Below are positions 8,164-19,051 of a DNA stretch of 52,188 nucleotides, one piece after another. A model generated the notes under the pieces. It did not search any database and was not told the DNA's origin. It saw nothing but the letters and a program-made list of their open reading frames with translations. How positions within the stretch are numbered: position 1 is the first letter of the stretch; each line of letters begins with the position of its first letter. Source of the DNA: an uncultured Collinsella sp. (lineage in GTDB: Bacteria > Actinomycetota > Coriobacteriia > Coriobacteriales > Coriobacteriaceae); NCBI GenBank assembly GCA_900549555.1, contig UROO01000002.1, positions 1 to 52,188 of the forward strand. The letters run 5' to 3'. The translations under genes and the position numbers were made by a program.

Positions 8164-9168
8164 CTATTCCTCGACCGGCGTGAGCACCATGACGGCGCGC
8201 GTATTGCTAAATGACAGCGAGCGACAGGTCACGAGCGTCACGACCTTGGTTGCCGAGGCAGCGCGATCGCCTGCATCACTCGCCACTGCCGAAGCACCGT
8301 CAAGCATCTCGGACAGGTAGTTCTTGAGTCCGTCGTCGCCCTCAAAATTAGGCGTGCGCGCCTTGGCATACGTGTCCTCGACGACCTTGGTCGCCAGCGG
8401 CCGCAGCTTATACGTTGCATCGCGCGTGATGTAATACACGTACTCGATGCTATCGAATGTCGCCTGGTCGGTGGTGTCCGAAATCACGTTGAACATCGAC
8501 CCGTCATTCATATGGTGGCCGTAAATCGTGGTCTGCTGGTCAACCATTCCCGGCGCAGCATCATCGCTATCCAGGAAAATGGCCCCGGACGCATTGGCCG
8601 TACCGTCGAACAGCGTGTTGAGGTATTTGGAGTTGTTGTTGGTCTGCACCACGGGATAGTTGATGTTGGTTCCCGGCACGTAAATCCAACCCACAATCTC
8701 GGGGTTTGTCTGAGCAAGCGCATCGAAGTCGATAATCGGCACGCCGCTGGCGTCCTTATCGCTTACATATTGCTTCTCGATTTTCTGGTATGAATCGCTC
8801 GCCTGCTTATAGCCAATCTGAGCATTGATAAAGATGGCGGCGGCGGCGACAATCAGACCGATGCCCACGATGATGAGCAGAATGGGGATGATGGAGCGAC
8901 GTTTCTTGCGCGGCGGCTCGGTGTAGCTGGACGGAGCGCCGCTCGGCTGCCTCGTCGTCCGGGTCCGCTTCTTTGCCGTGCCATATGACGAGGGGCGATA
9001 CGCAGCCGGCGTATCCTGACGGCGATGGGACGTCGGCGTTACGGGGCGCGGCGCACGAGCCTGTTGAGGAGAGGATGCCCGACCCTGCTGCATGGAGCGG
9101 GCCGATCCCGCCTTGGATGGATCGGGGATCTGAGAAGCCGAGAAACGTTTTCCCTGATAGTCGGACAT
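8164..9168 (-). CDS. Class B sortase
   Basis: A cell-surface transpeptidase of 334 residues that would anchor proteins or assemble pili. Residues 1-90 are a basic, Pro/Ser/Gln-rich cytoplasmic tail; a membrane helix (about 92-115, IIPILLIIVGIGLIVAAAAI) anchors it. The catalytic domain has the SrtB hallmarks: NPEIVGWIYVPGTNINYPVVQ, the His in TIYGHHM, the nucleophile in VVTLVTCRS, and the Arg in SNTRAVMV. A Ser/Ala-rich insertion precedes the Cys strand. GGGAGAGTC precedes the start. No sorting-signal protein is encoded in this window. It lies 36 bases after purE and may be read from its transcript. Confidence 0.9.
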   Translation of the reverse strand: MSDYQGKRFSASQIPDPSKAGSARSMQQGRASSPQQARAPRPVTPTSHRRQDTPAAYRPSSYGTAKKRTRTTRQPSGAPSSYTEPPRKKRRSIIPILLIIVGIGLIVAAAAIFINAQIGYKQASDSYQKIEKQYVSDKDASGVPIIDFDALAQTNPEIVGWIYVPGTNINYPVVQTNNNSKYLNTLFDGTANASGAIFLDSDDAAPGMVDQQTTIYGHHMNDGSMFNVISDTTDQATFDSIEYVYYITRDATYKLRPLATKVVEDTYAKARTPNFEGDDGLKNYLSEMLDGASAVASDAGDRAASATKVVTLVTCRSLSFSNTRAVMVLTPVEE

Positions 9169-9204
9169 GACTCTCCCTATGATTACAGCGGAATGGCAAG
9201 CCGC

Positions 9205-9669
9205 TTAGGCGTCGGCCATCTCCTGCTTCATTTTCTCGATAACCTTGCGGTACTCGGGGTCGCAAGCACCCAGAATCTGCGTGGCATAGATGGCGGCGTT
9301 CTTGGCGCCGTTGATGGCAACGCAGGCCACGGGCACGCCCGAAGGCATCTGCACCATCGACAGCAGCGAGTCCATACCGCCCAGGTCACTCGTCTTCATA
9401 GGCACGCCGATAACCGGCAGCGGCGTAAACGCAGCCACGACACCGCCCAGGTGAGCAGCCTTGCCGGCGGCAGCGATAATCACCTTGATACCGCGATCGG
9501 CAGCAGTCGAGGCCCACTCGTGGACCTTCGCCGGCGTGCGGTGTGCGCTCGCAATGACGAGCTCATAGGGCACACCGAGTGCCTCGAGCTCGGCGGTGCA
9601 GCCTTCCATAACGCCCAGATCGGACTTGGAACCCATGATGATCCCGACAACCGGCTTTTGATCTGCCAT
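9205..9669 (-). CDS. purE: N5-carboxyaminoimidazole ribonucleotide mutase
   Basis: Converts N5-CAIR to CAIR in purine synthesis. The 154-residue protein has the class I PurE motifs GIIMGSKSDLGVM (phosphate binding), VIASAHRTP with the conserved His, AAAGKAAHLGGVVAAFT, and GVPMKTSDLGGMDSLLS. The ATG at 9667-9669 is chosen because GGAGGTC sits 7 bases upstream. purK, its normal partner, is not in this window. It is separated from other pur genes and leads toward the sortase gene. Confidence 0.95.
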   Translation of the reverse strand: MADQKPVVGIIMGSKSDLGVMEGCTAELEALGVPYELVIASAHRTPAKVHEWASTAADRGIKVIIAAAGKAAHLGGVVAAFTPLPVIGVPMKTSDLGGMDSLLSMVQMPSGVPVACVAINGAKNAAIYATQILGACDPEYRKVIEKMKQEMADA

Positions 9670-9720
9670 AAACAAAGACCTCCTGTTGAGAGCGGTGACG
9701 CGGCGAATCCGCGACCCTTA

Positions 9721-9735
9721 ACTACTGAGAGTAGT
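9721..9735. promoter_or_regulatory. Perfect ACTACTGAGAGTAGT palindrome before purE
   Basis: A 6-bp inverted repeat around GAG, 52 bases before the purE start, overlapping a TATACT on the minus strand that could be the -10. The position suits an operator. No known binding motif was recognised. Confidence 0.4.
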
Positions 9736-9755
9736 ATAGCTGCTCCCGTCCCTGC

Positions 9756-9860
9756 GGTCCCCGGGTGCCCCGCGGCGGGCTGGGTTTTTATCTTCGCTCC
9801 CCTTGCTTCGCAAAGTCGCTCAGACAATAAACCCAGCCCGCCGCGGGGCACCCGGGGACC
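9756..9860. repeat. Palindromic element with 32-bp perfect arms and conserved loop
   Basis: Arms 9756-9787 and 9829-9860 are perfectly complementary over 32 bases and extremely GC-rich. The 41-base loop, read on the minus strand, contains CTGAGCGACTTTGC and, further on, GGAGCGAA. The same loop words occur in plus orientation inside the neighbouring palindrome at 10013-10100, whose arms are different. The arms thus vary while the loop is kept. Confidence 0.8.
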
Positions 9861-9899
9861 TACCGGGAATTGCCATGACGTACGTTGGCTGAATTATTA

Positions 9900-9939
9900 G
9901 TGTGGGCCCCGCCGTTCGTTCGAACGGCGGGGCCCACAC
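9900..9939. terminator. 19-bp perfect hairpin in the carB-purE gap (possible terminator)
   Basis: GTGTGGGCCCCGCCGTTCG pairs with its complement across a 2-base TT loop. It is flanked by AT-rich sequence on both sides (CATTTTCT to the right, TAATAATTC on the other strand) but has no long T run. It may end the carA-carB transcript or be another palindromic repeat. Confidence 0.5.
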
Positions 9940-10012
9940 TCATTTTCTATTTAGCCCTAGTCATCGCTCGAAGTCCCTTCGGCAGCACACGGTCCCACCG
10001 AGTCACCGCAGG

Positions 10013-10100
10013 CCGGGGCGGGAGGGGCTGAGTTTCCTCCTGAGCGACTCTGCTTGCAGCCGGAGCGAAAGGGGGAAATCTCGGCCCCTCCCGCCCCAGC
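10013..10100. repeat. Palindromic element just downstream of carB, loop shared with 9756-9860
   Basis: The arms GGGGCGGGAGGGGCTGAG (from 10015) and its near complement (10080-10097) differ at one base that still allows G-U pairing. The loop carries CTGAGCGACTCTGC and GGAGCGAA, matching the element at 9756-9860 in opposite orientation. It starts 14 bases past the carB stop and may serve as transcript end. Confidence 0.7.
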
Positions 10101-10113
10101 CGGACAACTCAAC

Positions 10114-13428
<3,315 letters not shown>

Positions 13429-13526
13429 GTTTAAAACCTCCTAGAGAGGCTGACTCAATGTTTTGGAAAAGTCAGCGAGGGTGCAGCTGGTGCATCAGGT
13501 TGCCGTGATGCGAGGGCGCGCTGGGC

Positions 13527-15032
13527 TTATGCCCGCGCGTCCGAAGCAGAACGGCAAGATGATGTGCCAGATGCAGCCGCAGCGTCGACAGGTCCGCCGT
13601 TCGGTAGAACGGCGGAACCACTATCGGCGAAATTCCAGCCGGCAAGGCGGTCCTTGGCGGTATCGATGTCCAGATAGTTCTCCTCGCCGTCCATGAGTCG
13701 CGTAAAGGCGGTAAAGAGATAATGGGCATCGGTGGGGCCGGGCGATGCCTCGGGGTGATACTGGACCGAGAAGCACGGCGCGTCGAGCAGCTGGATGCCC
13801 TCGGCGGTGCCGTCATTGAGATTCACATGCGTCAGGCGAATGCGGCCGAAACGCTCGTTCATCACGACCGGCGCGATACCGCGGCGCACCCAGGCACGCA
13901 GATCGCCATCGGCCGCGTGCTCGGTCTCGCCGCCCGAAAGCTCGGGAACAAGCTTGCCCAGGCTGGGGAACAGCAGGCCGAAGCCATGGTTTTGTGCGGT
14001 AATCTCCACGCGGCGACTGACCAGATTCATAACCGGCTGGTTGCCGCCACGGTGACCGAATTTGAGCTTTTCCATCTGGGCGCCGCACGCCAAGCTGATC
14101 ATCTGGTGACCAAGACAAATGCCAAAGATTGGCACCTTGCCGATCAGCTGCTGCACCTGCTCGTAGGTCTCCACCACGGCATCGGGGTCGCCGGGGCCAT
14201 TGGACAAAAAGACGCCATCGGGATTCATGTCGAGCACCTGCTGAGCGGGCGTATCCCACGGCACGACGGTGAGGTTGCAGCCGGCACGGACCAGGCCCTC
14301 CAGGATGCCGCGCTTGACACCGCAGTCGTAGGCGACCACTTTGTGGCGGGCAGGAGCGACAGGGGCAAGCGCAAAGTCATGCGTAGCGGGCAGGTCGCTC
14401 GCGGCAAAAGCGTGGGGCTCAGGGCAGCTCACGGTCTTGACCAGGTTCTCGCCGACCAGCGTAGGCGCGGCGGACAGGCGCTCGGCAAGCTCGTCGACGT
14501 CAAAGATCTCCGTCGAGATTATGCCCATCTTGGAACCGTTGTCGCGCAGGTGGCGCACGAGAGCGCGGGTGTCGACGCCCTCAATAGCGACGATGCCGTG
14601 TGCACGCAGGTACTCCGGCACGCTGACGGTCGAGCGCCAATTAGAAGGCGTGGCGCACATGTCATGGACGACCATGCCGCGCATGGCAGGAGCGCTCGCG
14701 GGGCGAGCGGTATCGCCGGCGAAGGCCGACTGGACATCGGTCTCGTCAATGCCGTAGTTGCCGATCTGCGGATAGGTCATGGTTACGATTTGGCCGGCAT
14801 AGCTCGGATCGGTCATGACCTCAAAGTAGCCTTCGAGCGACGTGTTAAAGCAGACCTCGCCGGTTGCGGTGCCCTCGGCACCGCATGCACGGCCATAAAA
14901 AATGGTCCCATCCTCAAGATACAGGATGCAGGGACCGCAGGTGCCCTTGCTGGTTTTAGCCAGCATACGCTGACACAGCTCGCTGGGCGCGACGGTGCGG
15001 GCGGCAGCGCCCGCAATATGGTTGTTCGCCAT
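13527..15032 (-). CDS. carA: Carbamoyl-phosphate synthase small subunit (glutamine amidotransferase)
   Basis: Hydrolyses glutamine and channels ammonia to CarB. The CarA N-domain (LYLEDGTIFYGRACGAEG, NTSLEGYFEVMTDPSYAGQI) and class I amidotransferase (IFGICLGHQMISLACG with the nucleophilic Cys, His/Glu in QYHPEASPGP) are intact. At 501 residues it is about 120 longer than usual. The extra length lies in an N-terminal stretch of about 35 residues, an insertion of about 30 residues between NHGFG and THVNLNDGT, and a tail of about 50 residues ending in a low-complexity Ala/Ser region. The ATG at 15030-15032 is preferred because AAGGAG precedes it; a GTG 21 bases upstream lacks this. Confidence 0.95.
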   Translation of the reverse strand: MANNHIAGAAARTVAPSELCQRMLAKTSKGTCGPCILYLEDGTIFYGRACGAEGTATGEVCFNTSLEGYFEVMTDPSYAGQIVTMTYPQIGNYGIDETDVQSAFAGDTARPASAPAMRGMVVHDMCATPSNWRSTVSVPEYLRAHGIVAIEGVDTRALVRHLRDNGSKMGIISTEIFDVDELAERLSAAPTLVGENLVKTVSCPEPHAFAASDLPATHDFALAPVAPARHKVVAYDCGVKRGILEGLVRAGCNLTVVPWDTPAQQVLDMNPDGVFLSNGPGDPDAVVETYEQVQQLIGKVPIFGICLGHQMISLACGAQMEKLKFGHRGGNQPVMNLVSRRVEITAQNHGFGLLFPSLGKLVPELSGGETEHAADGDLRAWVRRGIAPVVMNERFGRIRLTHVNLNDGTAEGIQLLDAPCFSVQYHPEASPGPTDAHYLFTAFTRLMDGEENYLDIDTAKDRLAGWNFADSGSAVLPNGGPVDAAAASGTSSCRSASDARA

Positions 15033-15118
15033 AGTTCTCCTTCCCGGTCTCACAGGACCGGCTTAAAGGTGTGTAGTTAGGCCTCGCGGTATTCTAACCG
15101 CAAGCATCGCCCATGGCA

Positions 15119-15169
15119 TTAATTACATAGAATTGTTTACAAAATGATAATTATGACTTCCTGTGCATA
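15119..15169 (-). promoter_or_regulatory. AT-rich island upstream of carA, probable promoter region
   Basis: A 50-base AT-rich stretch, including TTGTAAACAATT and TAATTA on the minus strand, lies about 90-140 bases before the carA start in an otherwise GC-rich contig. It probably holds the carAB promoter. I cannot pick out one convincing -35/-10 pair or an arginine-repressor box. Confidence 0.4.
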
Positions 15170-15276
15170 ATGATTTTTCTGGGACGGGGATTAAAAAATC
15201 ATTCTGAAAGCAGGGCTTTGTCGCCAACTGCATACATGACAGAATGATTTTTTAATCCCCGTCCCAGAAAAATCAT
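15170..15276. repeat. 107-base element with 37-bp perfect terminal inverted repeats
   Basis: Arms 15170-15206 and 15240-15276 are perfect complements over 37 bases and contain TGGGACGGGGATTAAAAAATC. The loop is 33 bases and has no obvious coding content. It lies between the carA promoter region and the unknown membrane gene transcribed toward carA. Size and shape suggest a non-autonomous palindromic (MITE/REP-like) element. No flanking target duplication is clear. Confidence 0.8.
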
Positions 15277-15305
15277 CCCGCGTGGGCTTGCGGCTCACGC
15301 GGGAT
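15269..15305 (-). terminator. Terminator after the ABC exporter/membrane protein pair
   Basis: On the minus strand ATCCCGCGTG and CACGCGGGAT form a hairpin followed by GATTTTTC, 24 bases past the stop of the gene at 15330-16295. The T run is the end of the neighbouring 37-bp palindrome arm, so the two structures overlap. Confidence 0.75.
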
Positions 15306-15329
15306 GACATCGTTCTATGTGGCTGCGGA

Positions 15330-16295
15330 CTACTTTTGCTTGTCCTGCTCCAGCAGCTCGGACGGCGTGCGATCGGGCTTTCCGCCGCGGAAGATCTCTC
15401 GACCGTGCAGACGATGCTCAAGATCGCGCTCGGCCTGCTCCTCCGTGATCTTGGTCTGGCTCACCACCGGGTCCTCGATAAGCGACGAAACCGAGTTGAC
15501 CTGTTTTTGAATGCGCTCGGCAATGGTGTCGTCCATGCTTACGATGCGCATCTTCCAGTCGATACTCGTGGCGTTGGACGAGCTCTTGGTCCAAACGAAC
15601 GTCAGGATGGCGCTTTGGTGCCCCTGAGCAGGAAACATGCCAAAGAAGGAATCATGCTGGACCCTGCTGTCCTCGTCGATATAGGCGTGAACGTTATACA
15701 CCACGCGGTCGATCTTGTCGTTGAGCAGGGCATTGGTTGCGAGCGCCGCCGCCTGAATCTGACCGTTGGACAGCAGCTCGAGTTCATTGGCAGAAGACGT
15801 GTCCAGCACCGTCACCTCAACCGTGCCCGTGCGCTCATCTGCCTCGTCGACGGTAAAATCGAGCGGGAACTGCGTAAAGCCATTGCCCCATTCAAGTCCA
15901 CCCTTGAGCGCGGTCGAAACGGTATCCACCGAAACACTTTCGGAAAGGTTCGCGGTATTCAGACGTCGCATCACGCCGTAGCCAATCTGCATGCCAACAA
16001 TCAGCACCAAAATGCCGATAACCACGGCCATGGCGGTCTTCGTAATGGTATGGCTCACCTGCGAGCCCGAAGGGTCGTCCTCGGACAGCGGGTCGATATG
16101 TTTTGCTTGGCTCGCGCGATCCTCGCTGCGCAGCCGCGCCAGCGTCGCCTTGTCACCGTGCTTTACGGCGGCCTCTTTCTCGCGCATGCGCTCGGTACGC
16201 TTTTTGGCAAGCGTAGGATCCAAGACGCCGGATGCATCGATTTCGGAGAATAACTCCGTCACTTCTTCCGGAGTCAAAGGGTTCTTATCAGCCAT
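15330..16295 (-). CDS. Unknown single-pass membrane protein
   Basis: I do not recognise this 321-residue protein. It has a charged cytoplasmic N-terminus (about 1-86) rich in Lys, Glu and Asp, one membrane helix near 88-110 (MAVVIGILVLIVGMQIGYGV), then an extracytoplasmic part of about 200 residues with mixed alpha/beta character and no cysteine. The C-terminus is strongly charged (TEEQAERDLEHRLHGREIF). It starts 19 bases after the ABC exporter stop with AGGAAGAT as ribosome binding site, so it is very likely co-transcribed with it and may be a partner or cargo-side factor. A terminator follows directly. Confidence 0.8.
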   Translation of the reverse strand: MADKNPLTPEEVTELFSEIDASGVLDPTLAKKRTERMREKEAAVKHGDKATLARLRSEDRASQAKHIDPLSEDDPSGSQVSHTITKTAMAVVIGILVLIVGMQIGYGVMRRLNTANLSESVSVDTVSTALKGGLEWGNGFTQFPLDFTVDEADERTGTVEVTVLDTSSANELELLSNGQIQAAALATNALLNDKIDRVVYNVHAYIDEDSRVQHDSFFGMFPAQGHQSAILTFVWTKSSSNATSIDWKMRIVSMDDTIAERIQKQVNSVSSLIEDPVVSQTKITEEQAERDLEHRLHGREIFRGGKPDRTPSELLEQDKQK

Positions 16296-16314
16296 GATCT
16301 TCCTGTCATATCAA

Positions 16315-18087
16315 TCAGTCGAGCTCGTGCGCACGCGCACCTTCGAACTGCATTCGATAGTAACGGGCATAGGTGCCGCCACGGGCGAGAAGCTCCTCGT
16401 GCGTGCCACGTTCCACAACGCGACCATGCTCAACGGTCGCAATCTCGTCAGCATGCTTAATAGTCGAGAGACGGTGGGCGATGATGATCGTGGTACGGCC
16501 GCGTGCCAGCTCTTCGAGCGACTCCTGCACCGCTTCCTCGCTCTCGTTATCCAGGGCACTCGTCGCCTCATCCAAAATAAGGATCTTGGGATTCTTGAGA
16601 AAAACGCGCGCGATGGCGACGCGCTGCTTTTGACCACCCGAAAGACGGCTGCCGCGCTCGCCCACCACGGTGTCGTAGCCTTGCGGAAGCGATTCGATAA
16701 AGGTATCAATATTGGCGCGGCGGGCCGCTTCGGCGATCTCTTCTGCCGTGGCGCCCGGCTTGCCGTAGGCGATGTTCTCGCCGATCGTTCCATCAAACAG
16801 GTACACATCTTGCTGCACCAGGCCGATGGCACGGCGCAGACTATGCTGCGTCACGTCGCGCACATCCTGGCCGTCGATGCTAATGGAGCCGGCGGCAACG
16901 TCGTAAAAGCGCGGCAACAGCGAACAAGTCGTCGATTTGCCGCCGCCCGAGGGGCCAACCAAAGCGATGGTCTGACCGGGCTTGATGGACAGGTCCATGT
17001 GGTCGATAACAGGGCGTCCGTCGGCGCCGCGCTCGCCCAATTCAACATCCTCGTAGCTAAAGCACACGTCGCGGTACTCCACAGCACCAGCCGTCACCTG
17101 CAGATCCGCAGCACCCGGCTTATCCTGAATATCGGGGACAGTCGAGAGCACCTCATCCATGCGGTTAAAGCCGGCGATGGCTTTCTGATACGTCTCAGCC
17201 GAATTGACGAGTGTCTCGAGCGGCGTGCAGAACAGCGAAATGTAGAGTGCGAAGGTTGCCATATCGACCGCCTGCAGCTGACCCTGGGCAACGAGCCAAC
17301 CGCCTAGCAGCACCACGATCACATAAAGCACTCCCGAGAGCAGGCCATACGTCGCGGTATAGACGCCCATGGCGTGATACATGTTCTCCTTGGACGAAAG
17401 GTAGCGATTGTTCGAGGCGCGAAACTTAGAGCGCTCGGTCTGCTCATTGGCAAAGCTCTTGACCACACGCATGCCCGCCAGCGAATCCTGCAGCTGCGCG
17501 TTGATGCCGCTAATCTTTTTGCGGTTATCGCTAAAGACCTCGCGCATGCGCATATTCTGCCAAAACATAATGACCGCGAACACCACCGTCACCACAGCCA
17601 TGGCGAGTGCGAGCACCGGCGCGATGGTAAACAGAATCACAAACGAGCCGATGATCTCGATACCGCAGATAATGATCCATTCGGGCACGTGGTGCGCCGC
17701 CTCGCAGATATCGAACAGGTCATTGACCACGCGGCTCATCATGTCGCCCGAGCTGTTGCGATCAAAGTACGCAAAGCTAAACCGTTCGTACTGATCGAAC
17801 AGGTCCTCGCGCATTTTGGACTCCATGCGCGCGCCCATCACATGACCCCAATAGCTCACAAAATAGCGGCAGGCGCAGCGGATGACATACATCAGCACCA
17901 GTCCCACCGCGATCATACCGAGCGCCTGCATAATGGCAGCCTGACCCTGGGTAAAGAGCCCGCCGGTCAGATTGCGCAGAATGATAGGAAACGCCAGATC
18001 GATGGCGGCGAGCACCAAAGCGCAAACAGTATCGGCAACAAAAAGCCCCATCTGGGGCTTGTAGTAAGAAAGAAACCTCTTAAACAT
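16315..18087 (-). CDS. ABC exporter, fused permease and ATPase half-transporter
   Basis: A 590-residue half-transporter of the MsbA/LmrA type that should act as a dimer. The N-terminal six-helix permease domain runs to about residue 310 (SYWGHVMGARMESKMREDLFDQYERFSFAYFD is the typical coupling region). The ATPase has Walker A VGPSGGGKST, Q-loop GLVQQDVYLFDGT, signature RLSGGQKQRVAIAR, Walker B ILILDEATSALD and the switch His in IIIAHRLSTI. The ATG at 18085-18087 starts MFKRFLSYYKP and is preceded by GAGGA; longer upstream reading is not supported. The substrate cannot be inferred from sequence. Confidence 0.92.
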   Translation of the reverse strand: MFKRFLSYYKPQMGLFVADTVCALVLAAIDLAFPIILRNLTGGLFTQGQAAIMQALGMIAVGLVLMYVIRCACRYFVSYWGHVMGARMESKMREDLFDQYERFSFAYFDRNSSGDMMSRVVNDLFDICEAAHHVPEWIIICGIEIIGSFVILFTIAPVLALAMAVVTVVFAVIMFWQNMRMREVFSDNRKKISGINAQLQDSLAGMRVVKSFANEQTERSKFRASNNRYLSSKENMYHAMGVYTATYGLLSGVLYVIVVLLGGWLVAQGQLQAVDMATFALYISLFCTPLETLVNSAETYQKAIAGFNRMDEVLSTVPDIQDKPGAADLQVTAGAVEYRDVCFSYEDVELGERGADGRPVIDHMDLSIKPGQTIALVGPSGGGKSTTCSLLPRFYDVAAGSISIDGQDVRDVTQHSLRRAIGLVQQDVYLFDGTIGENIAYGKPGATAEEIAEAARRANIDTFIESLPQGYDTVVGERGSRLSGGQKQRVAIARVFLKNPKILILDEATSALDNESEEAVQESLEELARGRTTIIIAHRLSTIKHADEIATVEHGRVVERGTHEELLARGGTYARYYRMQFEGARAHELD

Positions 18088-18195
18088 GCAGTCCTCGGAG
18101 AGAGATAGATAGCGTGAGAAATCCGTTTGAACCGGTCGGGCTGAAAACAAAGCATTCCAGCAAGCATAACGCCGATGTTCTGGCAGCGTCAGCGA

Positions 18196-18293
18196 AAACG
18201 TCCCTAAGCGAGCAAGGTGCCTTGAAAGAGGAGCGACGCGTACTTCGGTACGCGAGCGACGATTGAAAGGCAGATTGCCGCTTAGGGGCGTTT
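18196..18293. repeat. Nested palindromic element upstream of the ABC exporter
   Basis: Outer arms AAACGTCCCTAAGCG (18196-18210) and CGCTTAGGGGCGTTT (18279-18293) pair except for one G-U. An inner 7-bp stem CGCGTAC/GTACGCG at 18237-18254 is capped by a TTCG tetraloop, and partly complementary GAGCGA-containing segments lie between. It sits between the Nudix gene and the exporter, on the same strand as neither start codon. It resembles a mobile intergenic repeat with RNA-folding potential. Confidence 0.7.
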
Positions 18294-18306
18294 GCAGCGT
18301 CGACTC

Positions 18307-18334
18307 GTTACGCGGTTTGGTAAAACCGCGTAAC
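18307..18334 (-). terminator. 12-bp hairpin directly after the Nudix stop codon
   Basis: GTTACGCGGTTT and AAACCGCGTAAC flank a 4-base loop immediately 3' of the Nudix hydrolase stop on the minus strand. It lacks a following T run, so it is a weak terminator or an mRNA-end stabiliser. Confidence 0.5.
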
Positions 18335-19039
18335 CTAGAGTTCCGCTCCACCCAAACGATGAGCAATGCTGTCGCAAGCCAAGGCACCCACAACGGTCTT
18401 GGCATCCTCGATCTTGCCGTCGAGCACGGCATCGATCAGCTCATGCAGCGGCACCAGGTCGACGTTGACAAACTCGTCATCGTCGGGGTCGGGCGCATCA
18501 AACTCGAGCTTGGTGGCCAGGTAGATGTGAATGATCTCGTCGCAAAAACCGCAGGTCGTGACAATCGACGTCAAAAAGCGAATGCGACCAGCCCTAAAGC
18601 CCGTCTCCTCATGTAACTCGCGCTTGGCGCAATCGAGCGGGTCCTCGCCCGGATCGAGCTTGCCGGCGGGAATCTCGACCGTCACGCGGTCGATGGCGGT
18701 GCGATACTGACGTACCAGCACGATCTTGCCGCTCTCGGTCAGTGCCACAACGGCCGCCGCGCCCGGATGGCGAACGATATCGCGGGCGCTGCGGTGACCG
18801 TTGGGCAGCTCAACCTCAAGACGGTGGACGTCGAGGATCTTGCCCTTCCAGGCGCACTCCTCCGAAAGAATCTTCTCGTGCAGCAGGGCGTCATGCGGGT
18901 CTTCGTCCCCCAGCACCAGCGCCGGCTCGTCAGCGACCTCGCCACCAGGCTCGCCCTCGGCGTGCCCATACACGCGGCTGTCCTCTTCGACGATCTGCGC
19001 GTCCACGAGCTCTTCGTTCTTCTCGTCCATCTGTCTCAT
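18335..19039 (-). CDS. Nudix hydrolase, probable ADP-ribose pyrophosphatase
   Basis: A 234-residue hydrolase likely to cleave ADP-ribose or related nucleoside diphosphate sugars. The Nudix box is complete: GKLDPGEDPLDCAKRELHEE followed by TGF. Upstream RQYRTAIDRVTVEIPAGKL is typical of the ADP-ribose branch (E-I-P-A-G). The first 50 residues are an acidic extension with no family counterpart. A second ATG three codons later is equally plausible as start. It follows purD after 12 bases, so it is probably the last gene of a purD unit. Confidence 0.88.
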   Translation of the reverse strand: MRQMDEKNEELVDAQIVEEDSRVYGHAEGEPGGEVADEPALVLGDEDPHDALLHEKILSEECAWKGKILDVHRLEVELPNGHRSARDIVRHPGAAAVVALTESGKIVLVRQYRTAIDRVTVEIPAGKLDPGEDPLDCAKRELHEETGFRAGRIRFLTSIVTTCGFCDEIIHIYLATKLEFDAPDPDDDEFVNVDLVPLHELIDAVLDGKIEDAKTVVGALACDSIAHRLGGAEL

Positions 19040-19051
19040 TCCTCTCGGATT

